Shown here piece after piece: positions 27,304-35,878 of a stretch of 64,000 nucleotides of DNA. The notes under the pieces were generated by a model. That model had not been told where the DNA came from, made no database searches, and saw nothing but the letters and a program-made list of their open reading frames with translations. Source of the stretch: DATBQN01 sp963755825 (GTDB lineage Bacteria; Acidobacteriota; Thermoanaerobaculia; Multivoradales; UBA5704); the NCBI GenBank assembly GCA_963755825.1, contig CAVWLA010000001.1, forward strand, positions 2,170,001 to 2,234,000, read 5' to 3'. The position numbers and the translations under genes were made by a program. The first letter of the stretch is position 1, and each line of letters starts with the position of its first letter.

Positions 27304-28834
27304 CCGTCCGGCCGGCCGCTGCCCGCCGCAGCTCGCCGCGCGGCACGCCCGCGCTGCGTCCGAGCTGGATCAGGCGGTCGACCGGCGCGAACTCGTCGGT
27401 CAAGAGCTCGGCCGTCGCCGGGTCGAAGCGGATCTCGGCGAAGGCGCTGGCGAGGCGCGAGAGAGGCGGGTCGAAGCGCAGGCCGCCGAGCCCGCGGGCG
27501 CGCGCCGCCAGCTCCTCGGCGGAGAGCCGCGGGTCGTCGCTCGCCAGCACCAGGACGTTGGCGGCGCCGCGCACGTCGACCACATAGGTGGTGGCGAAGC
27601 GGTCGTGCACCGTGCGGTACATGGCGCGCGAGAAGGGGTCGTCGAGGCCGGCCGCGAGGTTCAAGCCGAACACCCCGTGCGGCGCGAGGTGGCCGCGGAC
27701 CTCGTCGAGGAACTGCACGGTGGTCAGGTGGAACGGCACCGAGAGGCCGATGTAGGTGTCGCAGAGGATGAGGTCCCAGCGCTCGCCGCCGGCGCCTTGA
27801 AGGAAGCCGCGGGCGTCGGCGATGGTCACCCGCGTGCGCGGATCGGGGTGGAAGCCCATGAACCGGCCGGCGACCTCGGGCACCGCGGGATCGATGTCGA
27901 CGTAGTGGATGGCGAGGCCGGGCAGGCGCCGGCCGAGGTAGCTGCCGATGCTGCCGCCGCCTAATCCGAGACCGAGGAAGCTCGCGATCCGCGGGTTCAG
28001 GAGGAGCGCCGCCGGCGCGTAGCGCGGGTAGGCGAGGCCGGGCTCGCCGTCGGCCAGACGCACCGCCGCCTGCGACACGCGATCGCTGACCAGCGTCCGC
28101 ACGCCCTCGCTCTGCCGCACCTCGAGGCTCTGATACGGCGACACCCGCTCGTAGAGCGTGCCGCTCGGGTGCCGCTCCGGCAGCCAGCCGCTGGTCAGCG
28201 ACAGCGCCAGCAGCAGGCCGGCGAGGAGGGTGCCCAGGCGGTCGGCGCCGAACGATCCGGCGAGGGCGCAGAGGGCGGTGGCGGCGGTCGCCGCGACCAC
28301 CAGGGCGAGGATCTGGCGGAGGCCGAGGAAGGGGATGAGGAGGAAGGTGCAGCCGAGGGTCCCGGCGAGGCTCCCCAGCGTCGACAGCGCGTAGAGCCGG
28401 CCGGCGGTGTTGCCCAGCCGGCCGAGGTCGCGGGCGGCGAGGCGCACGGCGTAGGGCGACACCATGGCGAGGAGCACGCTCGCCGGCCCGAAGAGGACCG
28501 TCGCGGCGAGCAGCGTGCCGGCCGGCGAGTTGCCGGTCCAGGCGCCGAAGAGCGCCGCCAGCCGATTGCCGGCGAGGAGCAGCACGGCCTCGAACACTCC
28601 GGCGAGGGCGATCAGGCGGCCGAGCGCGGCGAGGCCGGGATCGCGGTCGGCGAGCCGGCCGCCCCACAGGTAGCCGACCGAGAGCGCCGCCAGGAAGACG
28701 CTGATGATCGAGCCCCAGACATAGACGCTGTTGCCGAAATGGGGAGCGAGCACGCGGCTGGAGAGGATCTCCAGGGCCATGAGGACGGCGCCGGAGGCCC
28801 CGACCACCCAGTAGAAGCGGAGCCGCGCGGCCAT
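27290..28834 (-). CDS. Membrane spermidine synthase-like protein, 514 aa
   Basis: Residues 1-225 hold about seven hydrophobic helices of the fused MFS-like type, with conserved ALEILSSRVLAPHFG at the N-terminus. Residues 235-514 are a spermidine synthase-like Rossmann methylase fold (LGLGLGGGSIGSYL, YVDIDP, DARGFL, DTYIG). By family it is an aminopropyltransferase homologue, yet these membrane forms are often not polyamine enzymes. I use the ATG at 28834, since upstream codons are low-complexity. The 3' end overlaps pilT tail to tail by 14 bases, leaving no room for a terminator. Confidence 0.82.
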   Translation of the reverse strand: MAARLRFYWVVGASGAVLMALEILSSRVLAPHFGNSVYVWGSIISVFLAALSVGYLWGGRLADRDPGLAALGRLIALAGVFEAVLLLAGNRLAALFGAWTGNSPAGTLLAATVLFGPASVLLAMVSPYAVRLAARDLGRLGNTAGRLYALSTLGSLAGTLGCTFLLIPFLGLRQILALVVAATAATALCALAGSFGADRLGTLLAGLLLALSLTSGWLPERHPSGTLYERVSPYQSLEVRQSEGVRTLVSDRVSQAAVRLADGEPGLAYPRYAPAALLLNPRIASFLGLGLGGGSIGSYLGRRLPGLAIHYVDIDPAVPEVAGRFMGFHPDPRTRVTIADARGFLQGAGGERWDLILCDTYIGLSVPFHLTTVQFLDEVRGHLAPHGVFGLNLAAGLDDPFSRAMYRTVHDRFATTYVVDVRGAANVLVLASDDPRLSAEELAARARGLGGLRFDPPLSRLASAFAEIRFDPATAELLTDEFAPVDRLIQLGRSAGVPRGELRRAAAGRTAMPR

Positions 28835-28917
28835 CGGCGGAGAGTATGTCAGAGGGCCACATGGCGGCCGCCGCGTGTTGTCAGCGCGCCCCGCTCCCGC
28901 TATCGTACGCCTCGCCG

Positions 28918-29706
28918 ATGCCACGCAATCGCCCCTCGCGGGCCCTCCTCGCCGCCGCCTGGATCGCGGCCGGCGCCGCGATCTTCTCGCCGCACTCGGC
29001 GGCGGCGCGCGAGCCGCCGCCGCTCGTCTCGCTGCTGGCGCCGCCCGCGGTGCGGCCGCTCGTCGCCGGCGAGACGGCGACCCTCGCCTGGGCACCGATC
29101 GCGGCGCTCGCCGGCGACGCCAGGGTCGAGGAGTGGGAGGCCTTTCTCTCCGTCGACGGCGGCGCCCACTTCGCCGTCCGCCTGACGCCGCACCTCGACC
29201 GCGACCTCCGCCGCACCGCCTTCCGCGTCCCCGCCCTGCCCACCCGCGAGGCCCGCATCCTGCTGCGGTTCGGCGACGAGTGCGAGGAGCGCGCCGTCCT
29301 CCTGCCGCAGCGCTTCTCGATCGTCCTGCCGGCGGATCGCGAGGGCGGCACCGCCGCGGCGCTCGACCGCGCCGCCGCGCCGCCGGCGACGAGCTGGCGG
29401 CCCGGCGAGGCGGCGCGGCCCGGCGATGCCGGCGTCAGCCTGTGGACCGAGGGCTCGCGCCGCGGCGGCGCGGCGCGCGAGGTCGAGGCGGCGGCGCCCG
29501 CCGGCCTGTGCGGCGTGGCCGAGCCCGCCGACGGCGCGCGCCCCGCCGACGCCCTCGCTCCCGAGCCGCCGCCCGACGTGCTCGCCGGGGGCACCGCCGC
29601 CGCGGGCGCACCCGCCCCGCCGCCGCGCGCCGCCGATCGGCCGCGGCCGCCCAATCCTCTCCGCTCCGCCGACATCCTGCTCCTCACTCGTCGCCGCAAC
29701 GAATAG
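28918..29706 (+). CDS. Secreted hypothetical protein, 262 aa
   Basis: A signal peptide (about residues 1-30, ending HSAAAREPP) is followed by a domain of about 110 residues that looks like a fibronectin/Ig-type beta sandwich (VAGETATLAWAP, FLSVDGGAHFAVRLTP). A long Ala/Pro/Gly-rich, probably disordered tail completes it. No catalytic motif is seen. It is divergent from the spermidine synthase-like gene and 115 bases before the TonB receptor. Confidence 0.6.
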   Translation: MPRNRPSRALLAAAWIAAGAAIFSPHSAAAREPPPLVSLLAPPAVRPLVAGETATLAWAPIAALAGDARVEEWEAFLSVDGGAHFAVRLTPHLDRDLRRTAFRVPALPTREARILLRFGDECEERAVLLPQRFSIVLPADREGGTAAALDRAAAPPATSWRPGEAARPGDAGVSLWTEGSRRGGAAREVEAAAPAGLCGVAEPADGARPADALAPEPPPDVLAGGTAAAGAPAPPPRAADRPRPPNPLRSADILLLTRRRNE

Positions 29707-29821
29707 GCGCCGCCGCGGGCCCCGCCGCGCCGCCCCGGCCGCGAGCCCTCCGCTCGCGCCGCAGAAACGTTCGTTCGTCGTGCCGCCCGCGGCGCGATGA
29801 GATCCTCGAGAGGAGCTCGCC

Positions 29822-32041
29822 ATGACCCGTTCAATCCTGCTCGGCTGCCCGCTCGGCAGCCCGATTGGAAGCCGATACCCCGGCGCGCTGGCGCGCCGCC
29901 CGACCCCGTTCCCCCTCGCCGCGCTGCTCGCCGGCGCTCTCGCCGCTGTCGGCGCCCTCGGCGCCGCCGCACCCGCCGCCGCTCAGTCGACCGCCGACCA
30001 GCCGTCTGCGACTCCGGCCGGCTCCATGCCCGCCGTCGCCGAGCGCATCCAGGTGACCGCCACCCGCCTGCCGGAGGACGTGCAGCCCGTGCCCGCGGCG
30101 ATCAGCATCGTCACCGGCGACGAGCTTGCCGCGCGCGGCGCCTACGACCTCACCAGCGCCCTCTCGCTGGTCGCCGGCGTCGCCGTGGCGCCCGGCGGCG
30201 ACGCCGGCCCGGCCAGCTCGATCCCCGAGCTCTGGGGCCTGCGCGAGTTCGACGCCTTTCTCCTGGTGGTCGACGGCGTGCCCTGGGGTGGCGCCTTCAA
30301 CCCCGCCCTCCCCACCCTCGACCTGCACGACGTCGACCGCATCGAGATCCTCCGCGGCTCGGCGCCGGTGATGTACGGCGCCACCTCGTTCGTCGGCGTC
30401 ATCCAGGTCATCCACCGCGCCGCGGGCTCGCCCGGCGGCACGGTGCGCATCTCGGCCGGCAGCTACAGCAGCGGCGAGGCCGCCGTCGCGGCGCCGCTGC
30501 CGAGCGCCGGCAGCTACCAGCAGTCGCTCGACGTCGACGGCAGCAAGCAGGGCTTCAAGCCGGACCGCACCGACGTCGACCGCGGCCACTTCCTCTACCG
30601 CGGCCGCGGCCAGGCGGCGGGCGGCACCTTCCACCTCGACCTCGACGGCGCGGTGGTGGACCAGAAGCCGCCGAGCCCGGTGCCGGTGGCCGACGGCGGC
30701 CTCTCGCCGCTGGTGCCGATCGACGCCAACGTCAACTTCCGCGGCGCCAAGATCGACGAGAACCGCCTGCAGCTCGCCGGCGGCTTCGACCGCGAGTTCG
30801 GCACAGGCGCCGGCCACGGCGCCTGGTCGACGACGCTCGCCCTCACCCACACCGACCGCACCAGCGCGCGCGGCTTCCTGACCGATCCGACGGCGACCGA
30901 CGTCGACGCCAACGGCTTCCGCCAGAAGCTGACCGACGACGACATCTACTTCGACAGCCACATCTCGCTCAACCCGGCGGCCAATCTGCGGCTCATCGCC
31001 GGCATCGACCACCTCTACGGCCACGCCTACGATCACTCGGGCGATTTCGACTACTTCGTCAACCTCGACGGCTCCAACCCGCCGTCGCTCTCCTCGCTGC
31101 CGCCGGCGGGCGACCTCCGCCTCTCCGACACCCGCAACTTCTCGGGCCTCTACGCGCAGGCGGAGTGGACGCCGGCGCCGCGCTGGCGGCTGCAGATCGG
31201 CGGCCGCGTCAACCACACCTCCGAGACGCAGGACACCCAGCAGGGCGACCTCGGCACGGTGCCGGAGATCGATTCCGACACCCGCACGGTGACCCGCGGC
31301 AGCGGCGCCTTGGGCGTCTCCTGGCTCGCCTGCCAGCGCGGCGCCGACGCCCTCTGGCTCTACGCCGACTACCGCGACACCTTCAAGCCGGCGGCGCTCG
31401 ACTTCGGCCCCGACGCCGAGGGCGACATCCTCCGCCCGGAGACCTCGCAGAGCTACGAGCTGGGCGCCAAGGGCGTCGTCGGCGGCGGCGTCACCTACGA
31501 CGTCTCCTTCTTCCAGATGGACTTCGCCAACCTGGTCGTACCGCAGCTGGTCAACGGCCTGCCGGGCCTCGTCAACGCCGGCCGCGAGCGCTTCCGCGGC
31601 GGCGAGGCCGAGGTGTCGATCCGCCTCTCGCCGGTGCTCCGCTGGCAGCTCGCCTACAGCCTGCACGACGCCCGCTTCCGCGACTTCGAGATTCAGGGCG
31701 ACGACGGCCTCGAGTCGGTCGCCGGCAACCACCTGCCGTTCTCGGCGCGCAACATGGCGTCGACCGGCCTCACCTACGCGGCGCCCTCCGGGCTCTTCGG
31801 CTGGGGCAGCCTCAACTACACCGGCGACCGCTACCTCGACGAGGAGAACGCGGCGCTCTCGCCCTCCTACACCCTGGTGTCGGCCGGCCTCGGCTACCGC
31901 TTCGGCAAGTACTCGCTCCGCCTCGACGGCACCAACCTGGGCGACAAGCGCCCGCCCGTCTCGCAGAGCGAGTTCGGCGACGGCCAGGTCTACATCCTGC
32001 CGGCGCGCGCCTTCCGCCTGAGCCTGGAAGCGAAGTTCTAG
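29822..32041 (+). CDS. TonB-dependent outer membrane receptor, 739 aa
   Basis: Outer-membrane barrel with plug. The signal region ends near residue 60 (AAPAAAQS). The plug domain (about 75-200) shows IQVTATRLPEDVQ as a TonB-box-like start, VVDGVPWGGAF and DVDRIEILRGSAPVMYG. About 22 beta strands follow, and the protein ends in a terminal Phe (SLEAKF), as expected for Bam-dependent insertion. The ligand (siderophore, cobalamin, sugar) cannot be read. It is a single gene ending in a very stable GAAA-loop hairpin. Confidence 0.92.
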   Translation: MTRSILLGCPLGSPIGSRYPGALARRPTPFPLAALLAGALAAVGALGAAAPAAAQSTADQPSATPAGSMPAVAERIQVTATRLPEDVQPVPAAISIVTGDELAARGAYDLTSALSLVAGVAVAPGGDAGPASSIPELWGLREFDAFLLVVDGVPWGGAFNPALPTLDLHDVDRIEILRGSAPVMYGATSFVGVIQVIHRAAGSPGGTVRISAGSYSSGEAAVAAPLPSAGSYQQSLDVDGSKQGFKPDRTDVDRGHFLYRGRGQAAGGTFHLDLDGAVVDQKPPSPVPVADGGLSPLVPIDANVNFRGAKIDENRLQLAGGFDREFGTGAGHGAWSTTLALTHTDRTSARGFLTDPTATDVDANGFRQKLTDDDIYFDSHISLNPAANLRLIAGIDHLYGHAYDHSGDFDYFVNLDGSNPPSLSSLPPAGDLRLSDTRNFSGLYAQAEWTPAPRWRLQIGGRVNHTSETQDTQQGDLGTVPEIDSDTRTVTRGSGALGVSWLACQRGADALWLYADYRDTFKPAALDFGPDAEGDILRPETSQSYELGAKGVVGGGVTYDVSFFQMDFANLVVPQLVNGLPGLVNAGRERFRGGEAEVSIRLSPVLRWQLAYSLHDARFRDFEIQGDDGLESVAGNHLPFSARNMASTGLTYAAPSGLFGWGSLNYTGDRYLDEENAALSPSYTLVSAGLGYRFGKYSLRLDGTNLGDKRPPVSQSEFGDGQVYILPARAFRLSLEAKF

Positions 32042-32055
32042 GAGACGACGGCACT

Positions 32056-32081
32056 CCGGCGCGGGCGAAAGCCCGCGCCGG
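32056..32081. terminator. 11-bp GAAA-tetraloop hairpin after the TonB receptor
   Basis: CCGGCGCGGGC-GAAA-GCCCGCGCCGG is a perfect stem with a stable tetraloop, 14 bases past the stop. No T-run follows, so it may mainly protect the 3' end. Confidence 0.6.
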
Positions 32082-32220
32082 GTCGGCCTGGTGCTGAGCC
32101 GTCCACCCCGAAATCCTCTCGACGACAGCGAGCCATCCGGGGCGGAGGAGATCCTGACCGGATAGTCCCTGCGGTGGCGGCGGGGGTTCAACAGCGCGCA
32201 CAAGCTCGGGGAGACTCGAC

Positions 32221-33780
32221 ATGATCCTTCTCTTCGCCCTCGCCAAGCTCCTCCTCCACCTCGCGACGAGCGGGGGCTACGGCTACTTCCGCGACGAGCT
32301 CTACTATCTCGCCTGCACGGAGCACCTGGGCGCCGGTTACGTCGATCATCCTTCGTTCTCGGTCCTCCTCCTCTGGGCCGTGCGGCATACCCTCGGCACC
32401 TCGCGCTTCGCCATCCGCCTGCTGCCGGCGCTCGCCGGCTCGGCGACGGTGGCGCTCACCGGCCTGATCGCCCGCCGGCTGGGCGGCGGCCGCCTGGCGC
32501 AGGCGCTCGCGATGGCCGCGGCGCTCGCCGCCGGCGAGTACCTGGCGCTCGACCACTACTTCTCGATGAACGCCTTCGACGTCCTCTTCTGGGCCCTCGC
32601 CGCCTGGCTCGTGGTGCGCCTGGCGGCCGTGGGCGGCCCGCAGCTCGCGGCTTCGCTCGAACGGCGCTTCGAGCCGCCAGCCGAGCTCCACCTCGCGCCG
32701 CGGCTCTGGCTCCTGCTCGGCCTCGTCCTCGGGCTCGGCCTCGCCAACAAGATCGGCGTCCTCTGGCTGATCGCGGGGCTCGGCATTGGCCTCCTCCTCA
32801 CCCCCGAGCGCCGCTGGCTCGCCACCCCGTGGCCGTGGGCGGCGGCGGCGATCGCCGCGGCGTGCGCCGCGCCCTATCTCATCTGGCAGCTGCAGAACGG
32901 CTGGCCGACGCGCGAGTTCATCCACAACGCGACCACCGAGAAGATGGTCCACGTCACGCTCGGCGCCTTCCTCCGCGGCCAGGTCGAGGGGATGAACCCG
33001 GTGACCCTGCCGCTCTGGCTGGGCGGCCTCGCCTATCTCCTCGTCCACCCGCGAGGCAAGCGCTTTCGCATCCTGGCGTGGATGTACCTCGTCGTCTTCC
33101 TGATCCTGGTGGCGAACGGCCGCAGCCGTGCGGGTTATCTCGCCCCGGCCTACACCTGGCTCTTCGCGGCGGGAGGCGTCGGCGCCGAGGCCCTCGCCGA
33201 CCGCTGGCGCCTCCGCCGGCTCGGCTGGGCCGCCGTCGCCGTCGTGCTCCTCGCCGGCGTCGCCTTCGCGCCCCTCGCCCTGCCGCTCCTCCCCGGCGAG
33301 CGCTACGAGCGCTACGCCGCCGCCCTCGGCGTTCGCCCGGCGACCGAAGAGCGCAAAGAGCTCGCCCAGCTGCCGCAGTTCTACGCCGACATGTTCGGCT
33401 GGCCCGAGATCGTCCGCACCCTCGCAACCGTCTACCAGACCCTCCCCGCCGCCGACCGCCCGCGCGCCCACATCCTGGCGCCGGACTACGGCGTCGCCGG
33501 CGCCGTCGACCTCCTCGGCGCCGCCGCCGGCCTGCCGCACGCCATCAGCGGCCACAACAGCTACTGGCTGTGGGGACCGGACGGCTACGACGGCGGCACG
33601 CTGGTGGTCGTCGGCGGCCGCGAGGACCAGCTGGCGGCCTTCTTCACCCGCGTCGACCGCGCCGCGACCATCGACTGCGGCCGCTGCATGCCCTTCGAGA
33701 ACGGCCGCCCGGTGTGGGTGGTCTCAGGTCTCAAGGTACCGGTGGCGGAGATGTGGCGGCGGGTGAAGCACTACGACTGA
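32221..33780 (+). CDS. GT39/ArnT-like glycosyltransferase, 519 aa
   Basis: Polytopic GT-C transferase. FRDELYYLACTEHLGAGYVD near residue 22 is the acidic first-loop motif of the PMT/ArnT superfamily (catalytic Asp-Glu, then VDHPS). About ten membrane helices and a soluble C-terminal domain (from about 370) follow. By family it moves a sugar from polyprenyl phosphate to a periplasmic or envelope acceptor. The ATG is preceded by GGGGAG. It is a lone gene. Its 3' flank holds a cas3-like fragment. Confidence 0.82.
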   Translation: MILLFALAKLLLHLATSGGYGYFRDELYYLACTEHLGAGYVDHPSFSVLLLWAVRHTLGTSRFAIRLLPALAGSATVALTGLIARRLGGGRLAQALAMAAALAAGEYLALDHYFSMNAFDVLFWALAAWLVVRLAAVGGPQLAASLERRFEPPAELHLAPRLWLLLGLVLGLGLANKIGVLWLIAGLGIGLLLTPERRWLATPWPWAAAAIAAACAAPYLIWQLQNGWPTREFIHNATTEKMVHVTLGAFLRGQVEGMNPVTLPLWLGGLAYLLVHPRGKRFRILAWMYLVVFLILVANGRSRAGYLAPAYTWLFAAGGVGAEALADRWRLRRLGWAAVAVVLLAGVAFAPLALPLLPGERYERYAAALGVRPATEERKELAQLPQFYADMFGWPEIVRTLATVYQTLPAADRPRAHILAPDYGVAGAVDLLGAAAGLPHAISGHNSYWLWGPDGYDGGTLVVVGGREDQLAAFFTRVDRAATIDCGRCMPFENGRPVWVVSGLKVPVAEMWRRVKHYD

Positions 33781-33817
33781 GGCAAGAAAAAGCCGGGGTC
33801 ACCGCGCGCCAAGCCGG

Positions 33818-33991
33818 GACCTGTGGACGCGCTTTCTCTTCTCGGCCCTAGTCGACGCGCACGATCTGGCGACGGAAGAGTTCTACACCCCCGCCACGGT
33901 TGAGACCTCGCAGCCTGCCGCCGCCAGCTTTGCATCGGTGGCGCCTTTCCTCACCGAGATCCACTGGCTGGCTGGCTCTCCGCCTTTCTAA
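33818..33991 (+). pseudogene. Remnant resembling a Cas3 HD-nuclease domain
   Basis: In one plus-strand frame, bases 33818-33991 read 57 codons then TAA. The stretch FLFSALVDAHDLATEEFY closely follows the conserved end of the Cas3 HD domain (LFS-LVDAD-LDTE-F). Two positions of the DAD-LDTE signature are changed (D to H, D to A), there is no start, and no other cas gene is nearby. I read it as the decayed tail of a cas3 gene. It sits between the GT39 gene and the promoter of a small secreted protein. Similarity is from memory of the motif and needs a profile search. Confidence 0.5.
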
Positions 33992-34010
33992 CATGAGCCT
34001 CGAAAGCCTC

Positions 34011-34039
34011 TTGACTCGCCAATCTCCAGTTATTATGAT
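34011..34039 (+). promoter_or_regulatory. Strong sigma-70 promoter for the small Cys-rich gene
   Basis: -35 TTGACT (34011-34016), exactly 17 bases, -10 TATGAT (34034-34039), in an AT-rich patch. This is the best consensus promoter in the window and suggests high expression of the 92-residue secreted protein. Confidence 0.8.
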
Positions 34040-34064
34040 TATTCTACTCTAAAGGAGGAGCGAG

Positions 34065-34343
34065 ATGAAGAAGGCACTTCTGTTCCTGCTCGCGTTGACC
34101 TTGTCGGTGGTTTCTGCGCAAGCTGTGCTCGCCTGCGGCCCTAACGACATCTGCTGTGTCCAACACGATGACGGCGGCGCCACCTGCTGCGGCTGGTCCG
34201 GTGGCGTGTGGATCGGCTGCGTGTCGGTGGACGCTGCCTCGCAGGCGAAAAGGAGTGATAACAAAGAGGCTGCCAAGCGCGCCTTCCTCAAGCAGCTTGC
34301 ACGGGAGCATGCGACTGCGGGCAGGTCGAGCTCCGAGCAGTAG
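34065..34343 (+). CDS. Small secreted six-cysteine protein, 92 aa
   Basis: The signal peptide MKKALLFLLALTLSVVSAQA is followed by a short Cys-rich core with pattern C-x6-CC-x9-CC-x9-C (about residues 24-52) and a charged helical tail rich in Lys, Glu and Ala. The six cysteines should form three disulfides outside the cytoplasm. The start has AAGGAGG at near-ideal spacing and a strong promoter. I do not recognise the family. A second six-Cys secreted protein with a different pattern is encoded at 61856-62098. Confidence 0.75.
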   Translation: MKKALLFLLALTLSVVSAQAVLACGPNDICCVQHDDGGATCCGWSGGVWIGCVSVDAASQAKRSDNKEAAKRAFLKQLAREHATAGRSSSEQ

Positions 34344-34354
34344 TCGGCCGGGCC

Positions 34355-34395
34355 ATCGAGCCGCGCTCGCCGATGGACAGGCGAGCGCGGCGGCG
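34355..34395. repeat. Dispersed hairpin repeat, copy 1
   Basis: GCCGCGCTCGCC / GGCGAGCGCGGC forms a perfect 12-bp stem (34360-34371 with 34380-34391) around the loop GATGGACA. The 41 bases align without gaps to 43026-43066, with the core CTCGCC-GRTGGACA-GGCGAG unchanged except one loop base. It lies between two convergent genes and may end transcription, but its conservation with a copy in a leader elsewhere suggests a mobile or structured RNA element. Confidence 0.7.
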
Positions 34396-34435
34396 CTGGG
34401 CGCCGTCGCGCTTGAGGACCCCCGACCAACGGTCG

Positions 34436-34843
34436 TCAGGGTTTCGTCTGGAACGCGATCAGATAGGGCACAGCCGGCCTGTTTCCGAGGTCACGGAAGT
34501 TGTCGAAGCGCCCCGAATTGACCCAGATCGCATAGCTCTTCGCCGGCTCCAGATGCACCGGAAGCACGCAGGTGCGTTTGTCGCTCAGGAAGCGCGGTTT
34601 CCCAGCGAGCTTCGGGAAGGAGTCCGCATCGATCTGGGCCCAGGACCACATCTCATGGGTCATCATGTCTTTGCTGAAGGTGACGGTGATCTCCTTGAGC
34701 GCCGGGTCCACGGCGAGGTCGCCGCTCTGCGGGACCGTCTTGACCGCGATCGGAGGGAGGTCGGCGACGGAAGTGCTCTTCTGGGCGAGAACGGCCGATC
34801 CGAGCAATAGGACCATGGCGAGCGCAGAGCAGAGAGGCTTCAT
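34436..34843 (-). CDS. Secreted SbsA-type Ig-like domain protein, 135 aa
   Basis: A signal peptide (about residues 1-20, VLLLGSAVLA) precedes one Ig-like domain of the SbsA/Big_5 type, recognised by VPQSGDLAVDPALKEITVTFSKDM near the N-terminus. This domain usually appears in tandem in S-layer and surface proteins; a single free domain is unusual. AGGAGGAG stands before the ATG. A perfect 6-bp inverted repeat lies just upstream. Confidence 0.8.
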   Translation of the reverse strand: MKPLCSALAMVLLLGSAVLAQKSTSVADLPPIAVKTVPQSGDLAVDPALKEITVTFSKDMMTHEMWSWAQIDADSFPKLAGKPRFLSDKRTCVLPVHLEPAKSYAIWVNSGRFDNFRDLGNRPAVPYLIAFQTKP

Positions 34844-34858
34844 TGTCTCCTCCTATAG

Positions 34859-34874
34859 GACCGTGAGAACGGTC
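34859..34874. promoter_or_regulatory. Inverted repeat GACCGT-GAGA-ACGGTC
   Basis: A perfect 6-bp inverted repeat with 4-base spacer directly upstream of the Shine-Dalgarno of the Ig-like protein gene. It could be an operator or a leader hairpin near the start site. Confidence 0.4.
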
Positions 34875-34924
34875 AATTTCTCCAAACCACCTGGCTTCTA
34901 TGGAGGACCCCCGCCACGGCGGCC

Positions 34925-35878
34925 CTAGAGGGCCGGGAGCCCCTCGTCGAGAGCGCGCTCGAGGCCCTCGACGATGCCGAAGACCTCGGCGCGGCCGAGC
35001 TTCGCTCCCGGACCCTTCTCGTCGAAGAGATCGAGGGTGGCGCGCGCCAGGCGGACGGGCAGGGCGACGAAGGCGACGATGCCGCGGGGGGCTCCCTCGC
35101 GCTGGAGGGCGAGAACGTACTCGGTCGCCGCCGAGATGTCGCCGCGGGCGATCGCCGAGACCTCGGCGAGGGCGCAGCCCTCGGGGAGGAAGCGGCGGCC
35201 GTGGACGGCGTCGGCGAGCGAATCCTTCAAGATGTTGACCAGCTGCAGCGCCTCGCCGAAGGGCGCCGAGCGGTCGCGCAGGTAGCGCGCCACCGGCCCC
35301 AGGGCGCGGAGGCCGAGGAGGAAGAGCTCGGTCAGCATCTCGCCGACGATGCCGGCGACGACGTAGCAGTACTTCTGCAGGTCGGTCAGGTCGTGGAGCT
35401 CGACCGCGCCGTCCTCGCCGGCGGCGGCGACGAAGCGCGCCATGCCCTCGGCGGTCCGCCGCGTGTGCTCGCCGATCAGGCGGCGCGGCGCCGGCGAGAG
35501 CTGGTGGAAGGCGGCGAGCACCTCGGGGGTGCGGCGGAGCAGCTCGAGATAGCCCTCGTGGGCGCACGGCGGCGCGGCCAGCCAGGCGGCCGTCTCGCGG
35601 TCGATATCCTCGGCCGTCACCCCGTCGTCGAGGAGGGCGGTGAAGCGCGCCAGCGCCGCGAGCTTCTGCTCGCGCGGCCACAGCTCGGCGTCCTCGAAGG
35701 TATCGGCGATGCGGAAGAGGAGATAGGCGAGCCCCACCTGGCGCCGGGTCGGCTCGGGCAGCAGCGGGATGGCGAGGGCGAAGGTGCGGCTGGTCTTCTC
35801 GAGGAGGGCATCCAGCTCGGCGGCGCTGCATGCCGCCGCGGAGCCGGCGGTGACGACCTCGCGCTTCAGAATGCTCAT
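34925..35878 (-). CDS. sqs: Squalene synthase (trans-isoprenyl diphosphate synthase), 317 aa
   Basis: Condenses two farnesyl diphosphates to squalene, the hopanoid precursor. Both aspartate motifs are visible: DTFED (59-63) and DSLAD (219-223). YCYVVAGIVGEMLTELF (170-186) matches the one-enzyme squalene synthase type. No hpnC/hpnD/hpnE trio is present, so this enzyme probably makes squalene alone using NADPH. It is the last gene of the hopanoid operon; its ATG overlaps the hpnG stop (ATGA). Confidence 0.85.
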   Translation of the reverse strand: MSILKREVVTAGSAAACSAAELDALLEKTSRTFALAIPLLPEPTRRQVGLAYLLFRIADTFEDAELWPREQKLAALARFTALLDDGVTAEDIDRETAAWLAAPPCAHEGYLELLRRTPEVLAAFHQLSPAPRRLIGEHTRRTAEGMARFVAAAGEDGAVELHDLTDLQKYCYVVAGIVGEMLTELFLLGLRALGPVARYLRDRSAPFGEALQLVNILKDSLADAVHGRRFLPEGCALAEVSAIARGDISAATEYVLALQREGAPRGIVAFVALPVRLARATLDLFDEKGPGAKLGRAEVFGIVEGLERALDEGLPAL

